In this document: in pieces, positions 23,014 through 34,073 of the stretch
How positions within the stretch are numbered: the stretch's first letter is position 1
Layout: the number at the start of each line of letters is the position of its first letter
From: Cyclina sinensis
Taxonomy: Eukaryota > Mollusca > Bivalvia > Venerida > Veneridae
Assembly (NCBI GenBank): GCA_012932295.1
Contig: JAAONU010000008.1
Location: 37,190,949 to 37,254,948, forward strand
Length of the DNA stretch: 64,000 nucleotides
Direction of reading: 5' to 3'
The notes under the pieces: generated by a model
Databases searched by the model: none
The model's input: only the letters and a program-made list of their open reading frames with translations
Told to the model about the DNA's origin: nothing
Translations under genes and position numbers: made by a program

Positions 23014-24210
23014 TTGTGTTACCGATGAAAGTTTGTGAGAAAATGAACCAAAAAAAAACAAAGGTAAACAAAGTGTTAGTCTTAGTTGTGAGGTTATTCT
23101 AGTCTAGAAAGTTAAAAAGTTATAACATACAACCTGGCTTCACGAACTGTGCGAAATATACATGTTAATCACATGCATAGTAAATCTGTATCACCCATTC
23201 AGAATAATTACATGTATTATAACCTGCTTGATTGTATGAACCAAATTAAAAAAAAACAAAAAAACTTCTCCACAGAGCTTGCAGAAACCAATAAATAAAA
23301 GTCAATGACAGAACTAACCTTTGACCCCAGTAGATTACAACATGCCTAATGAAAAGCCACTTTCTGTCAACTTCAGCCATAGATTCAACCAAAACAAAAT
23401 GTGTCCAATCTGACAGAATTTCTACATATAAAAGCAATTCAAGAAAATAAATATATCTCAACTAATAAAAAGCCAATGTCAGAGTAACAACAAGCCACAG
23501 TGTGATTCAATTCATCACAGGTATTTTTAACCACCGAAGACCACAGTCAGACTATAAACATTGTCAAGTTCATTCCCTAATACAGCTAAGATTGTCAAAA
23601 TTAATAATTCCTGAGTCAACGTAAATAAAGCCTAGAAATTACAGTAGAGTTGATTGCATTGCATATCACTTAATAGTCTACTTTTATAGGAAAAGAAATT
23701 TTTTTTTGAAAAATCTCACTTGCACTTCTTTACAATGTCAAAAATATGATCGCTACATTCATGAAAAATGTGTTACAGTGACTGACTCACAGAATTTAGC
23801 TTCTTTTATTTTTTTTAATTAAAGAGAAATTAATATACTATGGAAAAAAACCAACATAATTTTATGCTTCTATACTTTATGAAAACTGAATAAAAAAGAA
23901 TATGATTTTAACAGGATTCGTACTCATGCCCTACAGGTCAGTAAGATTGGGAGTAGCGATCTAGACCACAGAGCCACTGTGGAATGTTCTTTACAAATGT
24001 CAAAATTAAAAAAGTACCTACCTACTAATTGGGTAATTTTTTTACCAATAAAAGTGTGAAAAACTTTATATCATGCATGTTTCTGTAAAAAAAAACAAAA
24101 CAACTAAGACAGGTACTTTCACAACTACAACCAGAATTTATAAATATATAAACTTAAAACATTTTACTTTTTTATGCTCCGTTGAACCATCTGTGAGTCA
24201 ATCACTTTAA
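23014..24210. other. Non-coding interval with a minus-strand tRNA-like head
   Basis: Mostly AT-rich. On the minus strand about 23990-23905 reads GTGGCTCTGTGGTCTAGATCGC followed by GAGTACGAATCC, an A-box/B-box pair of a degraded tRNA-derived SINE. Otherwise nothing seen. Confidence 0.45.
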
Positions 24211-26146
24211 ACTTAAGGTAGCGCACCTGTAATGAGCACCTTTCCAGATGTTACCTAACATTTTATTTTCATAATCTGCATCATTTCACTGATCTACCTG
24301 CAAAATTTTAGGTTGGCTTTCCATACTTTTTAGAGAAATAAACGACTTTTTTCGAAACAACCCCACAGCTCGTCTTTTGTTCAGTTTATTTGACACCCTT
24401 GGGTATAACAAAGTCCCATATTTCACCCAAATTTCCAAATAACAATACAATACTGGTTTCTACAGATGCAGTAAAGGTGTCAAAACTTGAAAACAGAGAA
24501 AGTAAATCTTTCTTTGTTGACAACAACCTTCCATAACCTGTTAATCTGTGGAAGAGTGCAAAAAATCCAAATGATCTGAGCAGTGTAAAAATTGGTTTGA
24601 GAGAAAACAAAGAGTCAGAAAATTAAAAATATGATTATTACCTTAATATTTAGGACATATTTTTAACAGATAAACTATATCCAGCTTAAATATAGAAGAT
24701 AAAAATATTTAACCGTGTAGTTTTTGGAAAATTTACATAAATGTAACATGTATGACTCATATTTTCAACAGTTTTTTCTCCTTATTTTAGCCATTATTTT
24801 GTTACAAGTTTAAAACTGAAGGATTCACTTACTAATTTTAAAATATTTAATGTTTAAATGACTGGTATGAATGTAAGAAGTATTATTTAGCTATAAAGAG
24901 TAATACAGTTTGAAACTACTATTAACTAATATTACTGAATGCAACTAGAGGCAAAAATTGACAGATGTTGTGTTGAAATTTAGTGCACACTTTCATTTTC
25001 AAAGTTCCAAGTCAAAGAAAAATCTATGATAAACATTGCAATTAGTTACAGACAGTATTGAGAGGTCTCCTTACATAATAAAGAAACAATATTATGGGGT
25101 TATTATACATTGTTGAGTACAATACAGAATTCTATTGGACGAAGCACAGCTGTAAAACCTATCCTGGACGAGATGCTAGCCGAGTCCAATAGGTTTTGTA
25201 GCCATGTATGAGTCCAAGTGAATCAGTAATATGCTCAACAATGTATCATGAACTCTTTCACACCAGCATTTTTCAAGCAGAAAACACATTAAAGAAAACA
25301 CTCTCACAGTCAAGGTAATAAGGCAACTTTGGGATACAGAACTTTAAAAAGCGTCTCGAATTTGCAAGAGAGGTAACTGATACAATAGCAACAGGCAGAG
25401 TTTCTTTGAGTACAATATGGATTTGATATGGATATTTTGGATTCGGAAAATGAAAAAGAGGCTTGATTTAGTACAATTCAGATTGATATGGATTTTTTGG
25501 ACTCGGAAAATAAAAACGAGACTAACTGATAAGATTAGATCCAATAATGATTACACTAGATGATCACATGGTACAAGCTGGAAGACCATTTCATTTGTTA
25601 CATTTTATAAGGTGTGAAATAATACTATTTAATATCAATAACTTTCTTTCTGTAAATTTGGAAATGGGTAAAGGACTCGTACTTATAAATATCAAGGTTA
25701 ATCAAGTATCTAAAGAATCAATGACTGTCTTTCATTTTCTATGTTCCTTGTCACTTTTAGCATTCTCAGTATAATTATGATCATGAGAAATGTGTTTCCT
25801 CTTATGGTCAATCCGTATCCGTCTGGAAAAACGACCTTTTTTGTCGCGATTCATTTTCCTGTTTAGTCGCGAAAACCAGTAATTCGTGCCTACTTTCGAT
25901 TTTGAAGGCAAGACACCTTTACATCCGGTTGCATTTATTTTCATATTTTATTGATATTTTATGATAAAACTAAGAATTTACCGTGGAAATGTTATGATAT
26001 GAAGGAATTTGGTAAGATATATAAAAAAATATTTTCAGAGTTAAAAACTGAAATTATCTAAAACATTCTTCCGAACACAGCCGACATTTATCGATCTTTA
26101 CCGATCTTCGAAGAAATGGCGGGAGTTTTTTACAGTCGCTCTACCT
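24211..26146. mobile_element. Possible ~1.9-kb DNA element, imperfect TTAAGGTAG ends
   Basis: Left TTAAGGTAGCGCACCTGTAA and right, reverse-complemented, TTAAGGTAGAGCGACTGTAA align with about 16 of 21 matches. Interior has no transposase. It includes a two-copy ~66-bp tandem repeat at about 25395-25520 and a foldback at 25105-25246. The boundary call is tentative. Confidence 0.3.
25105..25246. repeat. Foldback element with perfect 13-bp ends ATACATTGTTGAG
   Basis: ATACATTGTTGAG at 25105-25117 is exactly inverted as CTCAACAATGTAT at 25234-25246. Inside, TCTATTGGAC and GTCCAATAG form a second inverted pair. The 142-bp size fits a small palindromic MITE. Confidence 0.75.
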
Positions 26147-26701
26147 TAATGCAGCAAGCCAACAAAAATTGATTCATGTAAGTTTGGCCTCTTTTTGCTG
26201 ATCACATTGATTCATATATATGTTACTAACAGTAATTAAATCTTTCCCAACATATTATACATTATACTTCACTCAAAAACAAATACATTGTAAGGTAAAA
26301 TATTGCTTTATCCGCACTGGCTATCAAAACTACAGTACCTGTGCAAAAAACAAGAAGTAACTGTACAGGTCTGAGATTACAGGGAACTGATTCTAGAATG
26401 TCAATATCTCCAACTACCTTCTATCATTTTGCCTTCAGTTTCAATTATTGATAGACAATTTTTCATTTCTTCATAATACTTAAGCATACAATTACTACAA
26501 AGATTGTTAAAATATTTCAAGATTGACCATCATAATTTTTGCTGGCTTCTCTAAATACTGTCAGAAACTTGTATTTGAAACTATAAAGTTATATTCAGTA
26601 GACATTAAGTAGCACTTGGAAACTGAGTACTGTGGGAGATTTAATCACTGTACATGTAGTTTACACTTTATACAAGTCTGTCATAGCACTTTTTCATCTT
26701 G

Positions 26702-27628
26702 TCAGGATTCTTCCACAGCATTCCTTTTCTTAAACTGTTTCATAAGAAATTCATAGGTTGCATTAACAATACCCCAAGAAATGAATGCCCTTGTATAGTT
26801 TATATGTACACCTCTGAAGAGCTTTTTCAGGCTGTAATTTCTTTCATTCAAAACCAATTTGCAAGTTAGCATAAGGCTATGAAATTCTCCACCCACTTTA
26901 GACTGCATTCGAACTTTGACTACATTCAATGGGTAAAAGAGTGTGCTTAAGAAAGCACCTAGACAAGCCCCACTCACAAAGTCCAAGAATACTTTTTGTC
27001 CAGCAGTTTCATCGGCAGGATATACCATGTGTAAATAATCTCGACCTAGGAAGAACAAAACATTGCTTGGACCATTTCGACACAAAATAGCAGTTTGTCC
27101 CCGATAAAACTCTTTTATACCATGTGTCTGCCTGATTTCACTAAAGGCATGAAGAGTATTACCATAATGTTTATGGTATGTCCTATCTTGTAACAAGACC
27201 TGAACCCGTTCAAATGGTGTTAGAATTGACTCTACCGTACCAGCAAGCATGGCTGCTACACTTTTGTTCACTGGAGACCACACAGAAGGAAACATTGTGT
27301 TTAAATCTCGATGAAACTCATAGTACAGTCCAAACATGATTGACATGGAAGTTGTCTTTTGCAGAAGAGGTGGCATCAAACCCCTGTAAATATGGGTCAG
27401 ACCTTCCATTCTCAGCTGCTGAACAGCCTTCCATAACCTTACACCATACAGCTGCTGTCGAAACATGACTTTGTTGATCGGAAAGGTCACACTGATGTTG
27501 ACAAAAGCAGCTCCCCAACCACAGACAAACTCTGGTCTTTTCCATTTCTCATGCAAACCTTGCCTGTAAGTGCCAAAGAGCTGCTCAGCTGGCATTCCTG
27601 ACAGGGTTTTCTTTTCACCTTGAGTCAT
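26702..27628 (-). CDS. SLC25A51: Mitochondrial NAD+ carrier, SLC25A51-type
   Basis: An intact 308-residue frame with an ATG at 27628 and a stop at 26702. Three mitochondrial-carrier repeats are seen. Their signature regions are FPINKVMFRQQLYG (Pro 50), LTPFERVQVLLQD (Pro 138) and FYPLNVVKVRMQS (Pro 233). Only the second keeps the standard P-x-D/E-x-x-K/R; the first and third have Asn in the acidic position, as I recall for vertebrate SLC25A51/52 (MCART1). YRG and FRG helix motifs and the C-terminal ISWGIVNATYEFL also match that family. Human SLC25A51 imports NAD+ across the inner membrane. The CDS is unspliced; an acceptor TTTTTCAG at 27704-27711 on this strand suggests an upstream 5' UTR exon. 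Family placement is firm; NAD+ transport is by homology. Confidence 0.95.
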   Translation of the reverse strand: MTQGEKKTLSGMPAEQLFGTYRQGLHEKWKRPEFVCGWGAAFVNISVTFPINKVMFRQQLYGVRLWKAVQQLRMEGLTHIYRGLMPPLLQKTTSMSIMFGLYYEFHRDLNTMFPSVWSPVNKSVAAMLAGTVESILTPFERVQVLLQDRTYHKHYGNTLHAFSEIRQTHGIKEFYRGQTAILCRNGPSNVLFFLGRDYLHMVYPADETAGQKVFLDFVSGACLGAFLSTLFYPLNVVKVRMQSKVGGEFHSLMLTCKLVLNERNYSLKKLFRGVHINYTRAFISWGIVNATYEFLMKQFKKRNAVEES

Positions 27629-27703
27629 TTTTCCTTTTGCAGGATGCTGGGTGGTCTATCCATTTCATCTGATTTTAAGTGATAGTCACACAATACCTGT
27701 ATG
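27629..27703 (-). other. SLC25A51: SLC25A51 5' UTR segment after a probable splice acceptor
   Basis: On the minus strand, GCAATATTGTTTTTCAG ends at 27704 and is followed by 75 nt to the ATG with no upstream ATG kept in frame. The matching 5' exon was not located. Confidence 0.5.
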
Positions 27704-29599
27704 CTGAAAAACAATATTGCAAAATAGTTATTAGCAAGCTCAAACATTTGTGAACATTATTTTCTGATGATCTTAAATCAGAGAAATGAAATTATCATGC
27801 CTATTTCATTTTTAATAGTGGCAGGTTCGGAAGGGAGGTACCATCTAATCATTTATTGGCCTAAAGTTTCAAATACCAGGAGATCACAGAATTAAGGTCT
27901 GGGAAAACATTTACTACTCGGTGGGCTTGTTGTTAGATTCGGTAATTAACAAACAAGGCTATTTAGTGACCAATACTATTTATTTTTAGAAGTGTAGGTT
28001 TTATATAGCATTCATTTATCAAACAGTATTTTATTAGATCTGTAAATCTTTAAGAAAGAAACCAGTTTGATATTTTTTTGTAAAAACTATTAAACTTGAA
28101 ATATTTATGTTTTAACGAGTTGGAACGACAAAGTCGTGTAAGAAGAAGGACTAAGTCCTTATTAAGGTCAAGGCTAAGCCTTGAGAGTGTTCTGACCTTG
28201 AGGTGCAGAGCCCAACAGATTAAAAACTACTGAATTTCTGTATTTAAAGCCTTCAAGACCAGTACACAATCAAGCTATTGGCTGGTCAGTGAGTAAACAA
28301 GTTATTTGGTCGAAGTAATCCAATGAATCAGTAACCAATGAAAATAAAGAAAAGTAAATCAATTAATCAATCAAAAAACTCGTAATAAATGACCATTCGG
28401 GAAAACGTACGAAATGTCTGCGCCCATAAAGAAGATTTAACGAAAAGTTGACAACGGTAAAATACCAAAAATACTTATAAAAATTCTGTCCTATTACACA
28501 TTTATTACATATCATCACCTTTAATCATGTGCATGTCTGACTAAATTTGTATCAAAGTTTTCACAAAAAGTAGAAATGGCCTTTAAAGAGCTGAATGTAG
28601 GCATTATTTGCAAGTCTGACAAGTAGAAACAAATCGATTCATTGCAGAAATTTCTAAGTAACTATTATGGTCCAGTGCCTATAATTGTAACACAATATAA
28701 GACTGTCATGTAATCACTGCCTTATCACTCACTATTTATCCAACACCCCCTGCTAGATTTTAATATGTTCTTTGTGATATATCCATGAATCATGACAAAT
28801 CTGTGAAGTAAAGTCTGAAGAAAACATATAATATAGTTATTGTCTACTTGTAAGTTTACACATTTGCAATAGTTGAGTAATATAATAAACACAAATTAAC
28901 CTTTATCTTGCTGGCTGCAATTTTAAACTAGATAGATAGATTAATGGAAATAAATATATGTCCAGGCCTTTCCCCAGGAATTTTTTAAGGCGCTGGGGTA
29001 ACTTTCCATGTGGGTTTGGGAGGGGGGTACCACTTTGGCATGTCGAATTTTTTTTTATGTTAAAAGTAAATGGTACTTTTTGGGGTATATTTCAAGATAA
29101 CAATTGCAGTAACAATTTTAAATACATTATTTTTTACACACAATGATTTTCTAAATAGTCTATGTATACATGTTAGTCATAATTTATGTATCGAGTCTCT
29201 AATATTATATCCATGGGTGTTTTGGTCACACCCTTCCTTTAAATTACACTTCTTCTGTCCTGTCCCTTGTGCCACACTTCCGCAGCTTCATTGAAATTGA
29301 ACTCTTCCTGTTTTGGACCTTGTACAGTTACAGCCAGGAGGGAACTTAACAGGTATCACAATTTCCAAAAATATCACAGAAACATGTATTTCACCATCCA
29401 TATACAAATTGACATTTAACCGACATAATATATAAACACAGGATAACCTGTTAAGGCCTTATGGCTTATTTCCAACACGGTCCTAAAAATCTATCTATCT
29501 TCGAATACTGCTCAAGCCTCCTTTCGGGTATTATTAGCAGAACGATACATTTCTTATAACTTCATTAACTTGTCATTGAAGACGCACGTAGCAATATTG
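27704..29599. other. Non-coding interval upstream of SLC25A51
   Basis: No gene seen. Contains the triple mini-hairpin at 28125-28199 and a G-rich stretch near 29010 (TTTGGGAGGGGGGTACC). Any promoter for the carrier gene is probably here, but no motif decides it. Confidence 0.4.
28125..28199. repeat. Three consecutive mini-hairpins plus a nesting inverted repeat
   Basis: ACGAC-AAA-GTCGT (28125-28137), AAGGAC-TAA-GTCCTT (28146-28160) and TCAAGGC-TAA-GCCTTGA (28168-28184) are perfect stems of 5, 6 and 7 bp. AAGGTCA at 28164 pairs with TGACCTT at 28193. Confidence 0.85.
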
Positions 29600-29615
29600 T
29601 CCTATGGGCGGTTGC

Positions 29616-29750
29616 AAGACACTTCACCCCCAGACACTTCACCCCCCAAATTTTGCAGACACTTCACCCCCCAAGACACTTCACCCCCCAAAATTGGTAA
29701 GACACTCCACCCCCCAAAATTGGTAAGACACTTCACCCCCCAAAATTTAT
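29616..29750 (+). repeat. Left subterminal array of AGACACTTCACCCCC units
   Basis: Six copies of a 15-17-bp unit, some separated by AAAATTGGTA spacers. The 65-residue open frame here is only repeat translation. Confidence 0.9.
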
Positions 29751-30544
29751 TTTGGAAATATATGTGAACCTAAACTTTTTATGGAGTTATACTTGTTACG
29801 TTTTTGTAGAAACTTTGCATATCAAACAACAACAAAAAAAACATGACAGATTTTATTTTTGTTATATTTTTGTATTAAAAACAAAAAAACATGATAGGGA
29901 TCTACATAGCTCACATTATGGCGTACCTCTTCTGTTGGCCCTATTGTATGCATCTCAATTAAGGCGCTGATGCAGCCTTGGATATACCTGTTAGATAAAT
30001 GTTCATATTTGTACTTTTGTCCATCATGAGTTATCATAACATGATATGATGGCTTTGTGCAATACTGGTCTGAATTACTTTTTTCCCAAATTAATAGTTA
30101 CATGTATTCGTTTAAAACTTATTTCTGTGATGTTTAAATAAAAATTCTCATTTTTTTTTAGATTATTTTGTAGAGCAAGCAAGTAATCATTTTACCTATT
30201 TCTAATAAGATTAAAAGAGTCTATCTATATAATCAAGCATATTCTCATCAGGCAGTTGTATATTGTCACATTGTATATTCAACATTGCTAAAATCTGTTT
30301 ATTGAATTACATGGTAAGTGTGCCACTTATTGATCTCATATCACATGACTTAATTATGCCTGAAGAAAATTATTACAATATGCAATATCAATTTATTGCA
30401 TAAATTATTGATGTAATAACAGGTGTTTAAGTTTAAAAGTGTTTTTATATGACTAGATACCTTGTCTCTTAAAAGCAAAATACAAGTACTTAGCTAAATT
30501 ATTTACCATCTTCTGGAATAAGCTGATATAAAAAAATCATCAAA

Positions 30545-30565
30545 GTTCAAAGTTCAAATTTTATT
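30545..30565 (-). repeat. LINE 3' terminal TTTGAAC microrepeat
   Basis: Reading the minus strand the element ends AATAAAATTTGAACTTTGA and continues with a further TTTGA running into the target duplication. This replaces a poly(A) tail. Confidence 0.75.
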
Positions 30566-30690
30566 GGCATATATCAGCAAATTTCTTGCCTTTGGCCATT
30601 TACAAATGTTCTGAATATGGCAAAGACACACACAGTATACAAATATTGAATGTTATAAAACATAATTACAAAATTCACAATACTGCTTAT

Positions 30691-31419
30691 TTAAGAAACA
30701 GTAATAATTGACAGGGTATTATTTCGACAGATCATTGCTTTTTCAATAAATTTACTAACACGTATGAGATATTTCTTATTTGTATTCAACATTATAGAAA
30801 CAAATTTATTCAATGACGGCCAAGAAATGTTACCTAAATACTTACGTCTCAGATCTCTGTACAAGTCACAACACAATAAAAAGTGATATTCTGATTCAGT
30901 TACATTTTGAGAACATAATTTGCAAATTCTATAATTTCTATCTACATTATTATATCTGCCTAACTCAATTTCAAGTTTATGAGAGGAAAGTCTAACAGAG
31001 GTAAAATGCTTACGCAATTTGTCATTTGGAATTTTTTCAAGATATTGTTCAAAACAAAACGATGTCTTAAATTTACAATAATGATCTAATTTTGGCATTG
31101 TATTTATGGACGCAAACCATTCCTGAATATACTGGTCGTGTAATCTGTTAACAAATAAAGGTAAATAATTAGAGTTACTATCAAAATCGATTCTAATATC
31201 AGTGAAGCCCAGATGATCAATAATTGAATGTATACGACTTGCCCACGTAGACACATTTACATTGTTATTAAGTTCACAGTACATGTTATATAATGGTGAA
31301 TCTGAATTTTTCATAATTTTTAACCAGAATTTAAGTGATCGTTGTTTACAAATAACAGAAAGAGGGAATCTCCCAAGTTCACCGTATACAGCAGCATATA
31401 TTTACAAAACCTAATATGT
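30691..31419 (-). pseudogene. LINE ORF2 C-terminal part, displaced by a frameshift
   Basis: In the frame offset from the main ORF2, the strand reads AAVYGELGRFPLSVICKQRS and continues to a stop at 30691. It includes a C-x2-C-x8-H-type zinc-knuckle-like region (CKLCSQNVTESEYHFLLCC). Related LINEs usually have about ten more residues between FCKY and AAVYGELG, so a small deletion near 31395-31415 probably caused the shift (inference). Confidence 0.8.
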
Positions 31420-34073
31420 AGTTTATCAATAAATGTTATGTTATACACACCCCACACCTCAGACCCATATAGAAGAATAGGTACAACCATGGTATCAAAC
31501 AACTTAAGTTTTGTTCTAACATCTAAATGTACTTTGTCAAATACAGTCAAAAGATTATAATAAGCTCTTAATGCTTGATCATGTAGCGCCTTGACAGCAT
31601 TAGTAAAGTTACCAGTGTTTGTAAATGTTACACCAAGATAGGTAAAACTATTGATAATTTCTAACATTTCACCATTTATATAAAAGTTCAAATTACAATT
31701 CTGTTTACGTTTTTCAAATATACATACTTTCGTTTTACTAACATTAATATTTAGACCCCATTTTATAGAATATTGATATAAGCAGTCAATTTGCGACTGA
31801 AGACTTTTTGGATCTGTAGTAAACAGTACAATATCGTCAGCAAATAGAATCAAAAACATGGATAGCAAGTCTAAGTCCTTATCAGTCAAAAGATTATAAT
31901 CAACACTGTCAACAATATCATTCACGAATAAAATGAAGAGTAGAGGTGAGAGTGGCTCCCCTTGTTTCAGCCCTATAGCTACATCGAAAAAGTCGGAAAG
32001 GGGCATACTGTTTGAGACTTTAACACAAGATTGCACTTTATTATAGATACATTTAATCATATTAACCATTTTACTGCTAATACCTAATTGTAATAACTTA
32101 TACCACAATGCATCCCGATTCACTGTATCAAATGCCCTCTGGTAATCAATAAAGGCACAATATAGTTTGGACTTATTAGCTAAAACCTTTTGGATAGTTG
32201 CATGTAATAAAAATATTGCATCTGTTGTAGAACGATTATCTCTAAAACCATACTGAGAGTCATTCAATATATTTTCTGATTCGCACCATTTATTAATACG
32301 ATCACGTAGAAGCAGAGAAAATATTTTACCTATAACATTTACTAGAGTAATACCTCTATAATTAGACGGGTCGCTTTTATCCCCGTTTTTGAAAATAGGC
32401 ACGATAACACCTTTTGTCCAAGCCTCAGGGTATACTCCATTATCAAATATATGATTAAAAAACGAGCAGAGGTATGGAGATATAAATGTACGAGCATCGA
32501 TAAAAAAATCAGCGACATTATTTTGAAAATCACAACTTTTATAACGATTTAATTTCGAAATTGTACGCTGTACCTCTTCCACGCTAATCCGACAATCTAA
32601 TTGTTCAATCTTAATTTGATCAGAATACGCATATTCATTATTTGTTACGTCTGACTGGTTTTCTGTATCGTTAAAAACATTAGAAAAATGATTCAAGAAA
32701 CTCTGTAGATCTACTTCGTTGTTAAAACTACTAGATTTTTTAAATTTATTTAAATATTTCCAGAATTTGCGTGGAGACTTTTTACTTAATTGAGACAAGT
32801 TCTTTTTCTCCTTAATTTGGAATTTCCATTTAGCATTTCTTTTTGTTTTTACAAAAGCTTTTCGTTTCATTAGAAAATTTAGTTTATTTTCCTCAGATTT
32901 GCACGATAAAAATTTTCGTTTTGCATCCAAAAATACACCTTTACTTTTTCGACAGTCGTCATCGAACCATGGTACTTTCTTCTTATTATTCGTTTTTTTG
33001 GTAAAAGTTTTACCGCAACATTTAAAAGACATGTCGTAAACAAGATTTGAAAACGAGTCAATACATTGATTAATATCATAATCACCTGTTGATAAGCGAG
33101 CACTTATGTCATCAAAAAGGTTTTTGTTAAAACTTAGCATCTCAAGAAGAGTATTAGTTTTTGAAGTATCCCATATTATTTTTTCAAAATTTTGATATTT
33201 TTCTGGATTTGGGTTAAGAGTGTATTTTAATGTAAAAGCAATAGGGCAGTGATCCGAAAACTCGGATAAATCAAGAACACTCATGCTAAGTATAGTGTTA
33301 AAACTATCAATTCCCGTGATTAAATAATCCACCGTACTTTGTACCATTTTATTTCTGTGAATCCCGTGATACGTACAATTCCCGGGCTCTAATCTACCAT
33401 TAACAATAACAAGTTCATTTTCCTTACAAAGGGTTAGCAACTTTGAGCCGAAGTTATTAGAACCTTTATCACAATTTTTTCGTGCAGGTAAACTAGAGGC
33501 GTAATTCACGTGCTCTGGCAAATCAACATAACGGTCAAGATTAATATCCGTCACGTAATCTAACGAGTCGCTTGTGCGTGAGTTCAAGTCGCCTAATAAA
33601 TAAACGTGCCCCAATTCATTGTATATTCTTATATCATTATTTAGAGATTCAAAAAAGTCAAACTCATACATTGGTGATCGAACATTCCGATATACTGCAG
33701 AATCCTCAGGAGGAATATAGCATAAACATATAAACATATCATTTTCTGATGTACCATCTTTATGTTTAAGTTTAAACCAAATAATACCATTTTCATCTGT
33801 TTTTAATAATTCAATACGTTTACTAAAATACTCTTTAAAATAGACTATTACACCACCGCTATTTCGTTTTGAGTTCTGATTGTATTTAGGTCTTGGGCAA
33901 TTATAATGATCATAACCTTTTAAATGTATATCTGTTATTTTTGAATTCCATGTTTCAGTAAGTAAGATGATGTCATAATCTGAAACAAAATTAATAAAAT
34001 CACAGTCATTTAATTTAGTTTTTACACCCTGTACATTCCAAAGTAAAACATTTAACTGTTTCTCTGTATCACT
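31320..34073 (-). CDS. LINE ORF2, endonuclease and reverse transcriptase (3' end frameshifted)
   Basis: The frame is open from the codon after the ORF1 TAG (34073) to 31320. The first AUG, at 33737, comes 112 codons in, after the endonuclease N-terminus (LLWNVQG, DIILLTETW), so a start there would remove catalytic residues. Downstream are the endonuclease words GDLNSR and SDHCPIAF, then RT blocks YRGITL, FIDYQRAFD, GLKQGEPLSPLLF and the catalytic FADD (in LILFADDIVLF). After FCKY the frame shifts and ends at 31320. The remaining C-terminus continues in another frame (31314-30691). In this family the protein nicks DNA and primes reverse transcription at the nick. Confidence 0.9.
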   Translation of the reverse strand, partial: SDTEKQLNVLLWNVQGVKTKLNDCDFINFVSDYDIILLTETWNSKITDIHLKGYDHYNCPRPKYNQNSKRNSGGVIVYFKEYFSKRIELLKTDENGIIWFKLKHKDGTSENDMFICLCYIPPEDSAVYRNVRSPMYEFDFFESLNNDIRIYNELGHVYLLGDLNSRTSDSLDYVTDINLDRYVDLPEHVNYASSLPARKNCDKGSNNFGSKLLTLCKENELVIVNGRLEPGNCTYHGIHRNKMVQSTVDYLITGIDSFNTILSMSVLDLSEFSDHCPIAFTLKYTLNPNPEKYQNFEKIIWDTSKTNTLLEMLSFNKNLFDDISARLSTGDYDINQCIDSFSNLVYDMSFKCCGKTFTKKTNNKKKVPWFDDDCRKSKGVFLDAKRKFLSCKSEENKLNFLMKRKAFVKTKRNAKWKFQIKEKKNLSQLSKKSPRKFWKYLNKFKKSSSFNNEVDLQSFLNHFSNVFNDTENQSDVTNNEYAYSDQIKIEQLDCRISVEEVQRTISKLNRYKSCDFQNNVADFFIDARTFISPYLCSFFNHIFDNGVYPEAWTKGVIVPIFKNGDKSDPSNYRGITLVNVIGKIFSLLLRDRINKWCESENILNDSQYGFRDNRSTTDAIFLLHATIQKVLANKSKLYCAFIDYQRAFDTVNRDALWYKLLQLGISSKMVNMIKCIYNKVQSCVKVSNSMPLSDFFDVAIGLKQGEPLSPLLFILFVNDIVDSVDYNLLTDKDLDLLSMFLILFADDIVLFTTDPKSLQSQIDCLYQYSIKWGLNINVSKTKVCIFEKRKQNCNLNFYINGEMLEIINSFTYLGVTFTNTGNFTNAVKALHDQALRAYYNLLTVFDKVHLDVRTKLKLFDTMVVPILLYGSEVWGVYNITFIDKLHIRFCKYMLLYTVNLGDSLFLLFVNNDHLNSG

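Noticed and set aside
29570..29767. 65-codon frame rich in DTSPP
   Set aside because: Translation of the GACACTTCACCCCC array.
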